A DNA stretch of 64,000 bases from Apodospora peruviana (lineage: Eukaryota; Ascomycota; Sordariomycetes; Sordariales; Lasiosphaeriaceae). The notes beneath the pieces were generated by a model. It ran no database searches, was not told the origin of the DNA, and saw only the letters and a program-made list of their open reading frames with translations. Shown in pieces: positions 1 through 11,323 of the stretch (the stretch's first letter is position 1; the number at the start of each line of letters is the position of its first letter). The translations under genes were made by a program, and so were the position numbers. The stretch is from contig JAUEDM010000005.1 in assembly GCA_033439685.1 (NCBI GenBank), positions 4,154,001-4,218,000 of the forward strand. Direction: 5' to 3'.

Positions 1-585
1 GACCCCATCTGCGTCTACTGGTATTGCAGAGAAGCCTGTTCCTGCCAGCTCAGCCACCTCGACCACGTCATCTACAGTGAGTTGCATGGATTATTTTCTT
101 TAATAATATCTGTACTAACTCAGCTGGTCTAGCTTTCGACAGTGACAACTCCAGAACACACATCGATTACTCATTCGTCGACCGGAACCACAGAAGTGGC
201 AGCGGCGAAACCAACATCGTCCACTGACAAATCCGGCTCCGAAGCCGATAAACCATCATCTCAAGGCAGCGATGCCTCGACAGGCGCAGACGGTCTCTCC
301 ACAGCAGCAAAGGCCGGTATAGGAATTGGCGCTGGCGCGGGAGTAGTTGCCCTTATTACATTTGCGGTCTGCGCCCTTCTCCGCCGTCGCCAGACCAAAG
401 CCAAGCGGGGCAATGCCTCAAGCAAGCACATGATCAAGATCTCGGATCCGATGCCGGGATCAGGGCGGAGTTATGCCAACGATCACCACAATCAACACTA
501 CGAGACGGGCCTCAGCGAACTGGAGATGAAGAGTCGCCGCTACGAGGATATGATCCCCAGGCAGCAGCCGACCTACATGGTGTAA
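1..585 (+). CDS. Ser/Thr-rich single-pass membrane protein, 3' part
   Basis: The gene runs off the left edge. The first exon (to 76) reads in frame 2 as a Ser/Thr/Ala/Pro-rich stretch. A 56-bp intron (77-132; GTGAGT donor, CTAAC-like branch site, TAG acceptor) follows in phase 0, and the last exon is 133-585. The encoded tail has a Ser/Thr/Ala-rich ectodomain, one hydrophobic segment beginning IGIGAGAGVVALITF, and a basic stop-transfer RRRQTKAKR, then a short hydrophilic cytoplasmic tail ending at TAA 583-585. This layout is common among fungal cell-wall or plasma-membrane sensor-like proteins (Mid2/WSC style). The ectodomain fold lies outside the window, so the function is unknown. The membrane topology is seen; the sensor role is only a guess. 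Confidence 0.75.
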
Positions 586-1482
586 GAGGACACCATGATT
601 TGGGCAGGGATCGGTCACTGAGATGGAATTTAAGTGACCACTTACGCAAAAGGAGGAAGATGCATGAGAGATATTACGCAATACGGTGCACATTTGGTGA
701 GCCGTCGAAATTTTGGCGCCTTCATACCAACGGACGAAATAGCTCTGCTATGTTTCGTCATCACATCATCTTTTTAGCTTGTTACTACCTATGTATATAT
801 CCGGCGGGCTACCGCTGCTGGGTCACAAGCTAAGCAAGTTCTCATTCCGAGGAAAAACACAAGGCCGCGGCCCCAATTCTTTTTATATTGGACGATATTC
901 ATGATTTTCACGAGTTAATATGGGACATGGCGTGCAAAGGAGGGAAGGGATACATCGGTTCGCATCTCATTTTATTATTTGGGGCTCTTTCTGAGTGGTC
1001 TCGGTGGTTAGGCCACGCGCAGGGACAGAAGAGCGTCCTAAGATGCGTTGGGTTCTCCTTTATTCTCTTCGTTGTATTTTTTCTTAAGGCAATTGGTTGT
1101 GTGGTTCACTTAATGAGCATACAGAGACGACGGATATCAGATAGTGCGCAAGCTAGCGAGGAATTGAATCATTATTCAGAGCACAAGGCCCAGCCACAGC
1201 AGCGTGTTACCGATAGATGCCTTCAACGTCTTGTCTTCATACATCAATCTTGCAAACATGAAACGTAAGAGTACGCTGGCCATACATCAAGACAAACCTG
1301 GAAGTAGATAAGGTACCTCAGATACATGTCAGTACATCTCACATTCCAAGGCCAGCGGACAGACGGAGAGATATCTCTCTCGCCGTGGGGCTAATTGGTT
1401 GGCAGTACACACAACAAATAGTATATTTCATATCATACAACTCTATAATTCCTCTGATACAGTTATACAGTTCTGTTCGAAT
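586..1482. other. Intergenic, between convergent 3' ends
   Basis: The stretch lies between the stop of the membrane-protein gene (plus) and the stop of the uL22m gene (minus). The short open frames in it lack coding character and splice logic. I see only 3'-flank DNA. Confidence 0.6.
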
Positions 1483-2693
1483 TTACCAAGAGTAATATTG
1501 TCTCTGCCCGTTAATAGGCCGATCAGGCAGATGAACCCACGGCTTGCGGGAAAGTTTTCTGGCAGTGCGCTCGTCGTGCTCGCGGATGCGTGTCTTTTCC
1601 TCCTTGATGACGACCGAGATGCCTTTCACAAACACTGTTAGTAAACCATAAAATTTGAGAAATGGGAGTTTACTGACTTGTAGTCGGCCGTTTAAGCAAG
1701 CTCATACGTGCTCTAGCACGATAATCGATTCGTGGCTGCCTGAACTTGCCACGATTCACCCACGCCTCGGCGACGTACATCCGAGTCGGGTCGTCGATAG
1801 TCAAATGCTTGCCGTCCTTGGTCTGGATCTTGATCTCTTTATGGACGGGAGTCTCCTCCCCTTCTGGGATGGCAGGACCACGACCCATCCCGCGCTCGAC
1901 GACCGCCTGGTCGCGAGCTTTCTCGAGCTCGAACCTGACTTCCTGAGCCCATTTCTTTTTGCTGTAGCGCATCTGTGCTACGGCCTCGGAGACGGTCTTG
2001 CCCTGGATCTGGTGGGCTAGTTTGACTAGTTTTTTGGTGCTGGTAGCAATCCAGGGGGATTTGGATGTCAGTTGCCGTTCCGTGCGAGCAATCCGGTCGG
2101 CGCGCGGTTCTCTCGAAAAAGCGTCTGTCCCGCGGCGGATCTGGCGGATTATCATCTTGCGCTCCCAGCGCTCGCGAGACCTAGGATCGGGGTCGACGGC
2201 GCGGTTGATGTGCGCTTTTGCGAGGGAGGCGCCGGTCGCTGTGGTGTTGGCTGGCTTGTGGTGTTTTCTCCGGTCGGGGGCGGAGGTGGGAGCGTTAGGG
2301 TCGACGGAGGCGATTTCATCTTTGAAGATGGAGTCGCCTTCCAGACGGGTCGTCAGGCGCTGCTGGAGCTTGTCGCGCGCGTCTTTTGTTGTGCCTGTCA
2401 GGTCGGTTTTGAAGCCTCCGGGACCAGAGGAGGCGTTGCCTGCTTCATTTCGTTTATTCCCCCAGAGCCATTGGGAGCTCGACGTCGAGTGAAAAGAGCG
2501 AACGGCATTTGACGGGGTGATGGAGAGGGATTGGAAGGCCGGGATGAGGGTGTTGGTGGCCGACGAAGACGGCGCGAGCGACGAGGCTGTTATTGTGCAG
2601 TTTGTTCTTGTCAATTAAAAGATATCGGGGTATGGAGAGGGGAGAAAGCTTACCGCTCTTGAGAAGCCGCCTTGACGGCAGATTGAGACTCAT
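1483..2693 (-). CDS. MRPL22: Mitochondrial large-subunit ribosomal protein uL22m
   Basis: Three exons on the minus strand: 2693-2654, 2586-1678 and 1634-1483, joined by 67-bp (GTAAGC...CAG) and 43-bp (GTCAGT...TTTACTAACAG) introns. Together they encode 366 residues with no internal stop. The N-terminus (MSLNLPSRRLLKSG, later RSFHSTSSSQWLWG) is Arg/Ser-rich like a mitochondrial presequence. The C-terminal half carries the L22 fold: KLVKLAHQIQGKTVSEAVAQ, YVAEAWVNRGK, YRARARMSLLKRP and then ISVVIKEEKTR. The last block is found only after removing the 43-bp intron, which supports the model. The product would sit near the exit tunnel of the mitoribosome. The upstream neighbour, the DUF3112 gene, is divergent across 2.2 kb. 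Confidence 0.92.
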
Positions 2694-4886
2694 GGCGCCG
2701 ATGGCGATTGCATTGGCGGTGCTGTGATGGTCTGGACTCTGGCCGGATTGGAGCCACGGGATAGACACGGCGGACGTGAAGCTCGACAAAAATCTCGGCC
2801 GGTAAGTTCCGGCACTCCGGTACACTGACGGGATAATGTGGGTCGGGCCGACTTGAACCAATTGGACCCCAACTCTTCAAGCTTGTAACATTTCACCATC
2901 GTGGGAAATCTTATCATTGAGCTTCAATATTCAGCGAATTTCCCCACTGGACCGGGGCTGGCTTTGGTGTAAGCCGACTTTGACTCTCTGCTTCTGTGAA
3001 TGCTCGCAATTTTGTGTGCTTCTACGGATTGTTGCAGGATTTTAAGCATAAATTTACGACCAAAGCCTCAGAAAAGTGGAAAGCTGTTCTAACGTCTTGG
3101 TTTTCAGCAAACCCTAAGAGCTCTTCAAACCACATTTGCCAGTTTATAAGGTACTAATTCGACAACTAGTGCGAATTCGGTGAATATGACGACGGAGGAG
3201 GTGCCAAAGGTGAGGAGAGTAGCACCGCAACTTCAGTACCGCTGGAGGTACGGAGTATAAGGCGAGATGCGGCATCGAATGTTCTTCGAATTCGAGTGGA
3301 AGCCCGGATGGAATACCTACTCGTCAGGGGGCGCGGATGCGTGCTGCAATGCAATTTTAGCCCCGAAGGAGGCCGTAATGGCGGTTGCCGTGTATATGAG
3401 CTCTAACTGGCATCGGTCTCGGCGAGAAAAGATTTCGCGTTTCTGTTTCCAGGTGTAGTAGTAAAATCTCGAGAGTTTCGGGCAGTTGTCGAGTTCATGA
3501 CTTCTATTGTTCAATTACTTCTCTCAGGACGTTCAGTCGGTCACATTTCCATTCCATGTCTGTGAGCTTTGGCAACATGGCGCTCAACCTACGAATCCCC
3601 CTGTTCAATGCATCTCAGTCGGGTTGTGTTGTCAGAGGGCAAGCCGAAACTACACCGGCTCACGCTGTTTTGTTTTCGCCAGAGCGACACTCAACACTTG
3701 CAACTTCGCCAATTTAGTGTGTACGCGACCCGGGTTGCTCCTTTTAGTTTCCGCAGGGTGCCTCTTCGGCTCAGACGCGATCTCGCCCTGTTGGGACCCC
3801 GGCGCAACCACTACCGTTGCAGCGGGTTCGTCTATACCGAATTCCGCACCGGCCTGATCATTCGGCCGAAGCATCAAGCATTCCGAGTTCTCCTTCCCCG
3901 GCCCTTAAGAACTTTGACCCCTGGTATCTAGGTCGCTTCTGTTCGGCCGTCATCCATTACCGAATACTTTGCATATCGACTGTCGCTCTTGAAATGTGAT
4001 CCATACTCCGCTATTTTCTGTCGTCGGTTGAATCATCATGCAGACAGGGCCTGACTGTCGGGATGGAAAGCTGTCCGCCGGAAAGGAGCGATGTTAGGCG
4101 TCAGGGTCGCAACCAAGCTTTATAGCGGCTTCACCTTCCATTACGCCGTGTTCCATACGCGGGTTGGTATGATTGATAATCCTCGGAAATATCGGTGGGA
4201 TGAATACAATTGCAGAAGGATTCCAAACTGCAAGGGCTGCCGCTGGAAGAGTATGGACCAGTCAAAATGATGAAGAAGCTGCGACGGCGTAAGAAGAACG
4301 GAATGAATCAGCAGACTGCCAGACCGGCGTGTTGGTTGGGCCTTCTGCGCGCTTTGTAGGATGGGATGGGGGCCAGATGAAAGACGGCGTCGGAAGATCG
4401 GAGGTTCGCGACTTCCAAACCGCCGGCGGCCCCACTAGAAAGGCCACGTTTTGTCACCAAACAGCTGGGTCAGCCACCCGGGGCACCGGCGTCCGACAGG
4501 CATCCTGTCCAATTTCATCATTGACAAGGGCTCGGCGCTACACTAGCCATGTTGGACTCCCAGGCTGCCACTACCTCCCACGCTGGTCGGGGGTCGTGGC
4601 ACCACGCCATTTTTATATCCTTTGGATCCCAACTTCTTTTGAGTTTCAGTCTTAAAGTTTTACCATCAACAAATATGCAGACGTCTGCTTTGCATGCTGC
4701 AGCAGTCGTCTGACCGCACCCAGTCTTCGCTTAACTTACATCTTGGATATACAGAAGCTCTTACATATGATTGGCTGTTCACCGCCATCAACAGCATCAT
4801 CGCTTTGACAGCCAAGTTTTGCCGCAATTAGCTCACCATCCACGAATTGCAACGCCCATCGAAGCTGTATAACGTACAAAGACGGA
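2694..4886. other. Divergent intergenic region
   Basis: 2.2 kb between the starts of the uL22m gene (minus) and the DUF3112 gene (plus). A TATA-like TTTTATATCC lies near 4610, about 275 bp before the DUF3112 start. Near 3347-3372 there is one isolated copy of the GCAATTTTAG-type motif that recurs at 8342-8715. The small open frames look like chance frames. Confidence 0.5.
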
Positions 4887-6035
4887 ATGTCGTCACAACC
4901 GGGGCAGAGCGGCCCGCCGCCGGGGCCTCCTTACCTCCCGCAGGTCGCCCAGCTCGGCGGCATCCCGTCCATAATCCCAGATGTCCCGATATCTGTCCTC
5001 TTGTTAGCATTATTCATCGGCGGCGCCGTGACACACATGACCGTCTTCCAAGTGAACCGGCGGCGCGAGCGCAAATTCGTATTTTCGGCCCTGCTCTTCG
5101 GCTTCTGCATGGCCCGCATCACGGCCCTGACCATGCGCATCGTCTGGGCGACCCATCAGACCAACATCAACGTCGCGATCGCAGCCAACGTCTTTACCGC
5201 CGCCGGTGTGCTGCTCCTCTTCGTCGTTAACCTGCTCTTCGCCCAGCGCATCGTCCGCGCGTATCACCCGTCCTTCGGCTGGCACCGCACCGTGTCGTGG
5301 GTTTTCAGAGGAGTGGTGGCCAGTATCGTCGCCCTGCTGATCATGTTGGTCATAACATCGGTTCACTCTTTCTTCACCCTCGACCCCGGCGCCCGGCAGA
5401 AGGAGCGCAACGTGCAGCTTTTTGCTGGGACGTACCTCGCCACGCTGGCGTTCCTACCGACCCCCATCGTTATTACTGCGGCGCTTTTGCCGAGGGACAA
5501 CCAGGTCGAGAAGTTTGGGACCGGTCGACTTCGCACAAAGCTTGCCCTTCTCCTGACGACATCGTTTCTTTTGTCTCTCGGGGCCGGGTTCAGGATCGGC
5601 GTCAACTTCGCGCCGCGGTCGTTGCACAACCCGGCGTGGTACCACAGCAAGGCGTGCTACTATTGCTTCAACTTCGTGATCGAGCTGATCGTGGTGTACC
5701 TGTACGCCGGCGCGCGGTTCGACAAGCGGTTCCACGTTCCCAACGGCGCCGATGGGCCGGGCAAGTACCGCGGTGTGACTGTGAACACCGAGAACGAGAC
5801 ATATGGCAATGCCGGTGCTCAGAACCAGCAGACGCCGGCATCGGGCGAGGCGGCATCAGGCGAGAGGACCAGCAGTGCGACTACTGCCGTCGAGGGACAG
5901 CAGAATTCGGGGAATCCGATGGGGGCTGTTGGGAGTGGAAGGTTGGCGGAAATTCCTAAGGGTTCTGAACCTCCATCGACTCACAATCAAATACTGGCTC
6001 CGACGAATAAGGATGGAGTTAAGACAGTAGTGTAG
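4887..6035 (+). CDS. DUF3112-type seven-helix membrane protein
   Basis: Single-exon frame of 382 residues. After a Pro/Gly-rich N-terminus there are about seven hydrophobic segments: near residues 32-55, 68-88, 95-118, 135-160, 172-192, 208-230 and 252-272. Conserved-looking polar patches sit between them (VNRRRERKF, MRIVWATHQTN, WYHSKACYYCFNF). The tail from about 285 is hydrophilic, rich in Gly, Ser, Thr and Asn, and presumably cytosolic. This matches the fungal DUF3112 family as I know it: integral membrane proteins of unknown function with a GPCR-like helix count. No ligand or signalling partner can be read from the sequence. The ATG at 4887 is chosen because the hydrophobic core follows it closely and the frame ends cleanly at TAG. 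Confidence 0.85.
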   Translation: MSSQPGQSGPPPGPPYLPQVAQLGGIPSIIPDVPISVLLLALFIGGAVTHMTVFQVNRRRERKFVFSALLFGFCMARITALTMRIVWATHQTNINVAIAANVFTAAGVLLLFVVNLLFAQRIVRAYHPSFGWHRTVSWVFRGVVASIVALLIMLVITSVHSFFTLDPGARQKERNVQLFAGTYLATLAFLPTPIVITAALLPRDNQVEKFGTGRLRTKLALLLTTSFLLSLGAGFRIGVNFAPRSLHNPAWYHSKACYYCFNFVIELIVVYLYAGARFDKRFHVPNGADGPGKYRGVTVNTENETYGNAGAQNQQTPASGEAASGERTSSATTAVEGQQNSGNPMGAVGSGRLAEIPKGSEPPSTHNQILAPTNKDGVKTVV

Positions 6036-7754
6036 TGGCTCGCCTGAGGTTAGTGACCGCCGCGGGCTCGGCGAAGATCCAAACGGCGACTGAATGATTT
6101 TGTTTCCAGCGAAAGAACCACAAAGGGACTGTATAAAGAAAAGGTGGTTGGTGCTTTTTGGTGTTTAGCGGGATGGGTTGATACCCTCATTTTTGTATTG
6201 TTAATCCACCTAAGGAACCTTATATACCTAATTGGTAGTCTAATCAATACGCCTAACGTATTATTACCCCTACTATCAGATCCGTTCCCTGTGAGCTGCC
6301 CGGCTGAACGTCAAGGTGTGTCTGTTATTATCCAGTTGGGCACTGAAAGAAAACAACAGACCGCAAGTTGTGTTTGAAATCATTCCAAACAGAATAATGT
6401 ATGAATATCAGTTCCTTACCGAAAGCCAGATAGCCAATCTGAACCACAACTCGCCATTATCACAACTTGAAAGTTGATTATGGGAACATAGCCAAACTGG
6501 ACTGTCGTATCAAGCCTCCCGGCGCTGCAAGTGCACATTCGAAGGTAGTTGCCAAGGATTCACAGCCTAGTTAAGGTACCTAACTAACAAAGCACGTAAG
6601 AAAGTTAGCCTTCGTGCCGCAGTTCTCAAACAGTACTGTTGTTCAAGTCCACCTGCCTCCTAGTTAGAAGAATGTCTCTGAACCCTTGATCAGATGGTCA
6701 ACCCAAAGGGAATAGCCGTCGAGCAATTCAAACTCTCACTATGTACTCCATAAGAGCTGGCGTGAGGCTGACACAACGCCGTCAAGCCATCGGAATGGCC
6801 CGAGAATTCAGGGGGTTCAATTTGGTTTGAATTACAGGAGACGAACGTTAATTCCGTACTACTGTATTATAACAGATATTAATATAAGGCCAACTTGGCA
6901 ATGTTGGAGATCCATATTAGCTTAAAAGCATTAACAAGAAACGGCAGAATCCTTGCCTGGAACAAGAAAGTGGCATCTGAATGCCCGTCAACTGTGAAAG
7001 ATGCTTTCGTAGGCTCATCACGATGACCCTTACACCCGGCGTCTCACGATAATATCCCCTGACCCGACTACTAAGAAATCGTGCCATTTAACTAGCTGAG
7101 TAAGTCACAAGGATCATATTCAAACGTGAAGGCGTTTCCACCAGATGCTCTGGCAACTTCCCATACCATATTTGATAAAATTAAACTGACCTACTGATCG
7201 AAAGATGACCACCAAGGTGAAAAGCATAATTATTTAATTCTGAGACATTTCTTTACCACATGTAACAGCCGAAGGGGATATCTTCTGTACCTCTCTCTGT
7301 GAGATGACAAGCCGCGCCACCTGTCAGTACGACCAACGATGGTGATATCTTGTGTCTCTATACCCGTCCAACTCGGTCCGATTCTGCAAGGTATCACTTA
7401 ATTACAATCGTAACATCTCAACTAACCACGAACAAATTCTCTCCTGATTCTCCTTCCCCTCTCTTTCTGTCGTCTGATATGATCTGCTTTGCTTTCGGGA
7501 CCCATACCCTCTTTCGTCGAGAAGACAAGGTACTTCGCCCTCTTTTCGATCATATAAGTGATCAAACAAACGTTAATAATCCCATTTACTTTCAACTCTT
7601 TTCTTACCACCAGCTTGTGAGATAGTTGATATATATCCCTTGACTAACACATAACTTGACATCAATGTCCAAGCAGTCCATTTTCCAAATTACTTGCCAA
7701 AACCTGCCTACGCTTTCGAGTGCCTAGGTACTCAGCACGCACAACCAGTCAACC
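6036..7754. other. Intergenic, gene-poor
   Basis: 1.7 kb with an AT-rich middle (about 6800-7250) and TACCTA/TAGGTA palindromes (near 6572-6583 and 7721-7733). Short open frames are present at 6144-6377 and 7350-7625 without start context, introns or recognisable protein. I see no gene. Confidence 0.5.
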
Positions 7755-8195
7755 ATGGCGCGAACCACAACCACGACCACCGTCATCACCTCCGCAACCC
7801 CCACCCAAACAGCCTCCCTCTGGTCATCAGAATACGCCTCCGGCCGCGGTGGAAAGATAGCAGCAGCCGTTGACGCCGTGCTGGTTCTAATCCTGATCAT
7901 CTTCCTGGCTGTCGTCGTACTGCAATGGAGAAGGGGCAAGACGAAGAAACATTACCATAATAAGAAGATCGAATGTGTTGCCACCACCCCTTCCCCTTCA
8001 CATCCCGAAACTACCGAGAATAACAACTCAAACACGGGGAGAGGGGGTGCTGTCTTGGTACCAGCAGTGTCTGACGGGTCTACAGTTGTGGCAGATGCTG
8101 GAACACCTTCCGCGAAGGACAGCGGAGGAGAATCACCAGCGGAACAAAGGGCCCTTCCGATATATGAATCATTTTCTAGCAGAAATCGGGAATGA
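7755..8195 (+). CDS. Small predicted single-pass membrane protein
   Basis: Intact 146-residue frame starting at ATG 7755 in good context (CAACC before ATG). The N-terminus is very Thr-rich (MARTTTTTTVITSATPT). One strong transmembrane segment follows at about residues 36-57 (AVDAVLVLILIIFLAVVVL), flanked by basic residues (QWRRGKTKK). The remaining ~85 residues are hydrophilic, rich in Ser, Pro, Thr and Gly. I recognise no domain. Codon use and the sharp membrane segment with positive-inside flank argue that it is real. A lineage-restricted membrane protein is most likely; a chance frame cannot be excluded. Confidence 0.55.
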   Translation: MARTTTTTTVITSATPTQTASLWSSEYASGRGGKIAAAVDAVLVLILIIFLAVVVLQWRRGKTKKHYHNKKIECVATTPSPSHPETTENNNSNTGRGGAVLVPAVSDGSTVVADAGTPSAKDSGGESPAEQRALPIYESFSSRNRE

Positions 8196-9229
8196 AGTGG
8201 ACATGATGAAGAACATAATAGGCACATTTTTGCTTCATGAGGATGAAAGGACTGGAGGAAAGGAAACAAACGAGCAGTGCTCAAGGGTCAAGCTGTTGGT
8301 AAAGGCAAGGTCTAATTCTGTCTTGGTATTGATAGCTCCCAACACTTTGCATTTCTAGTCCCGGGCGAGATGTTTGTTCATGTGTACACGTACGTGATGA
8401 GCAGGTACATCAACCTGCGTGTTTGGCATTGGCATTGCATTTCTAGTCTCTTAAGAGAGATCGAAATATCTGTCACTAGGGTGTGCCATTGAGTGGTTGG
8501 CTGGCTTGCAGCAGCACTGCAATTTTAGTCCCAACGAAGGGTTGAAGTTAAATTCTATTTTCCCGAGGCGGTTTCGTCAGCACTGCATTTTAGCCTCGGG
8601 CGAAGGGTGAAGGTTACCCGAAAATGCCTTGCGCAATGCCAAACAAACCTGTGGAGTCGGCTATGGTGGTGGCTTGAGCACTGCAATTTTAGTCCCCAAC
8701 GAACGGTTGAGGTTACTGCCTATGTATATTATCTGACCTACGGTACCTAGCAAATGGTAAACCCGAATGGGCAATGCACCATGACTTGCTCGGTTGCTCC
8801 AGAGAATCCACAATGCAAGCTTGATGAGAGCACGAGAGGCTACGACAGCCATAAGGTAGCTAGTCCATCGTATACCAAGCTCAGAGGCAACCACGACCGT
8901 TCACTCAACAATACAAGCAACAGTACCAAGTGGTTGGGAATTATTTTCGGATTTTAGTCATAAGGGGTGCTCTAATTGTATCGAATCTGCCATCCAGCAA
9001 CGGACCAAACCCATCGTGATGCTGCTGCCGTGACAGAAAATGATGCAATTTTTTCCAGGCTCCCTTTATTTCATTCCGTCCATGAAAAGAAGACAGACAA
9101 GCATTCCGAAGTACGCCCCCCTCCCACCATGGAATCCGATCGCTTCTCAGCTTCCCATGCATCAGCGATACAACCCTTTCAGTCAACAACACCGCACCCC
9201 ACCCCCGTCAACAAGACACCGCCACCGCT
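8196..9229. other. Intergenic, holds a degenerate repeat family
   Basis: Between the small membrane-protein gene and the 3' end of the RACK1 gene. It contains the interspersed repeat at 8342-8715 and a palindromic GGTACC/TACCTAG patch near 8740. No gene is evident. Confidence 0.55.
8342..8715. repeat. Five degenerate copies of a GCACTGCAATTTTAGTCCC motif
   Basis: Copies begin near 8342, 8431, 8512, 8579 and 8676. The best three share GCACTGCA(A)TTTTAG followed by a C-rich spacer, then CGAAGGGTTGA and AGGTTA. Spacing is irregular (about 90, 80, 70 and 97 bp). A single further copy without the second half is at about 3347-3372. The function is unknown; the copies could be a decayed minisatellite or reiterated binding sites. 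Confidence 0.6.
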
Positions 9230-10600
9230 CTATGCGCGCGACATGACGCCCCACGCACGGATGATGTTGTCGGTGTAGCCAGCAAAGAGGGTCTGGCCGT
9301 CCGCGCTCCACGCCAGGGAAACGCACTCGGGCTCGCGGCTCTTCTTGCCAATGTTCTGGAACTCGGGCTTGAGCTCGTCCACCTTGCTCTTCTTCTCGAG
9401 GTCGAAAATGATGATGCTGCTGGCGGTGGCGGCGCACAGCCAGTACCGGTTGGGGGAGAAGACGAGGGCATGGATCTCGTCGTTGGCGTTGAGGGAGTAC
9501 AGGTGCTTGCTCTCGTTAAGATCCCAGAGCATCGTGGTGCCGTCCTTGCCACCGGAAGCGCAGAGGGATCCGTCGGGGGAGATGGTGACGGTGTTGATGT
9601 AGCCGGTGTGGCCGATGTGGTCGGTCTGCAGCTTGCAGCTCGAGAGCTCCCAGACCTTTTTGTCAAAAAAGTTAGCCGCGTTCGCTAAAGACATAGCAGA
9701 TAATGAAGATACAGAATATCGGAAGGATCAGTGCGTTGTGTGTTGGTCTCATTGCTTGTCAAGCTCTGAAGTAGCAAATACTTTGTAATAAAGTGCTAGC
9801 ATCATGGTGATAGGGAGTTTTAAGGGAATGTCCTTGTACAAACCTTGACGAGCTTGTCCCAACCGGAGGAGACAATCACGGGGTTCTGGGGGTTGGGCGA
9901 GAATCGCACGCACGAAACCCACTCGGTGTGGCCCTTCTCGGTGATGGTGAACTTGCAGTCACCAAGGGTGTTCCACAGCTTGATAGACCGATCCCGGGAT
10001 CCGGAAACGATCTGGCGGTTGTCGGCGGAGAAGGAGACGGAGAGGACGTCGTTGGTGTGTCCGACAAAGCGGCGGGTGGTGGTGCCGGTCGACAGCTCCC
10101 ACAGACGGAGAGTCTTGTCCCACGAGGCGGACAGAGCGTAAGCACCATCGGAAGAGATCACCTGCAGCCATGCCTATCAGCAAACCACTTTCTCTCTATT
10201 TTTCCCTAGCCATAAAACGTACGCAGTCGGAGACGATGTGAGAGTGGCCGTGGAGCGAGCGCTTGGGGAAGCCATACGAGGTCTCGTCGCGGGTGAGGTT
10301 CCAGATGATCAGGGTCTTGTCTCTGCTACCAGACAGGAGCATGTTGGGGCTGTTTCGACATGTGAGCTATTGTCCTCTCGAATTCGGTAAAAAGTTGGCC
10401 ATACTTCTCCATGGACGTAGCCAAGCTGGTGACCCAGCCATTCTGCACAGAAAATCGTCATTAGTCCAACTGCACTCTCGCCTTCTTTGCGATTTCGGGT
10501 GTCGCTTTCGCTTCTTCGAAGAGTCGCTCGGTGATGGAATTGGAGGAGCAGAACTTACGTGGCCCTCCAGGGTGCCCTTGAGAATAAGTTGCTCAGCCAT
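9230..10600 (-). CDS. cpc-2: RACK1-type WD40 protein (CPC-2)
   Basis: Five exons on the minus strand: 10600-10559, 10442-10405, 10349-10223, 10161-9844 and 9655-9230. All introns have GT...AG borders, and the spliced product is 316 residues, the usual RACK1 length. Diagnostic blocks are MAEQLILKGTLEGH, NGWVTSLATS, LSGSRDKTLIIW, GHSHIVSDC, ALSASWDKTLRLWE, RFVGHTNDVLSVSF, SGSRDRSIKLW, GHTEWVSCVRFSP, GHTGYINTVTISPDG, SGGKDGTTMLWDL, FSPNRYWLCAAT and AWSADGQTLFAGYTDN. They form seven WD blades. RACK1 binds the head of the 40S ribosomal subunit and, in fungi, acts in amino-acid (cross-pathway) control and as a G-beta-like scaffold. It shares strand with the TAF8 gene, whose stop lies 0.7 kb upstream of its start. 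Confidence 0.96.
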
Positions 10601-11323
10601 CTTGATGTCCTGTCTGGGGGTGTGCAGAGGGATCGATCGATGGGAAGAATGGTGAGCTTTTTCTGGGTGCCTCTCTTCTTCGTCGGGGGGGTGGAATTCG
10701 TCGAGGTCCAAAGCGGAGGAGCTAGGAAAAATCCGAAATTTTTGTGCGGCGGAAAATAACGTGTAGGGTCGGCAGAACCGTGGGGTCAAAGTGGTTGCGC
10801 CAATCGGGCAGCCGTAATGGGGACAATTGCCGGGCCGGCAGCCCTCTTTTCGGATCCACCAGCTGGTCGGCTGGCATCAGTGAGCGAGACCAACTTTGAA
10901 GGCATCACCAAAAGCTTCATTATTGAGATCATCACATAAAATCACTCAGGAACATCGATATGTCTCAGACTGCCTTTTGAACCATATTATTTGTGGTTTG
11001 ATGCTATTCTTAAAGCAACATTGACCTCAATTCCTTCACACCCAACGCCGTCATGACTAAACTGGCAGGAAAGAAATATGTAAAAGCGCCCATCCCATGA
11101 ACCAAAGAGGTGATAAACTGCCCAGATATGGAACCTGGCAGTCTTTTCCATCACCACTCGCAGCTTCCCAGTAGGGGTATCTTACGCCGACTTGTGCTAT
11201 GATGCAATGATGCGCCTTCCCCCCCAAAAAACTCCTGATCCCGATAAAAGTATTCGCTTTGCGCTCCCGTAACCATTCCAAGGACCAAAAATCAGTCACT
11301 ACCGTACCATTCAGAGCACCAAA
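10601..11323. other. 5' flank of the RACK1 gene
   Basis: Between the RACK1 start and the TAF8 stop, both minus. The DNA immediately before the RACK1 ATG is CT-rich on the coding strand, as is common for ribosome-associated fungal genes. No gene is seen. Confidence 0.5.

Noticed and set aside
888..1268. Plus-strand frame of 126 residues
   Set aside because: It lies in the convergent 3'-flank region, has a weak start and no recognisable protein features.
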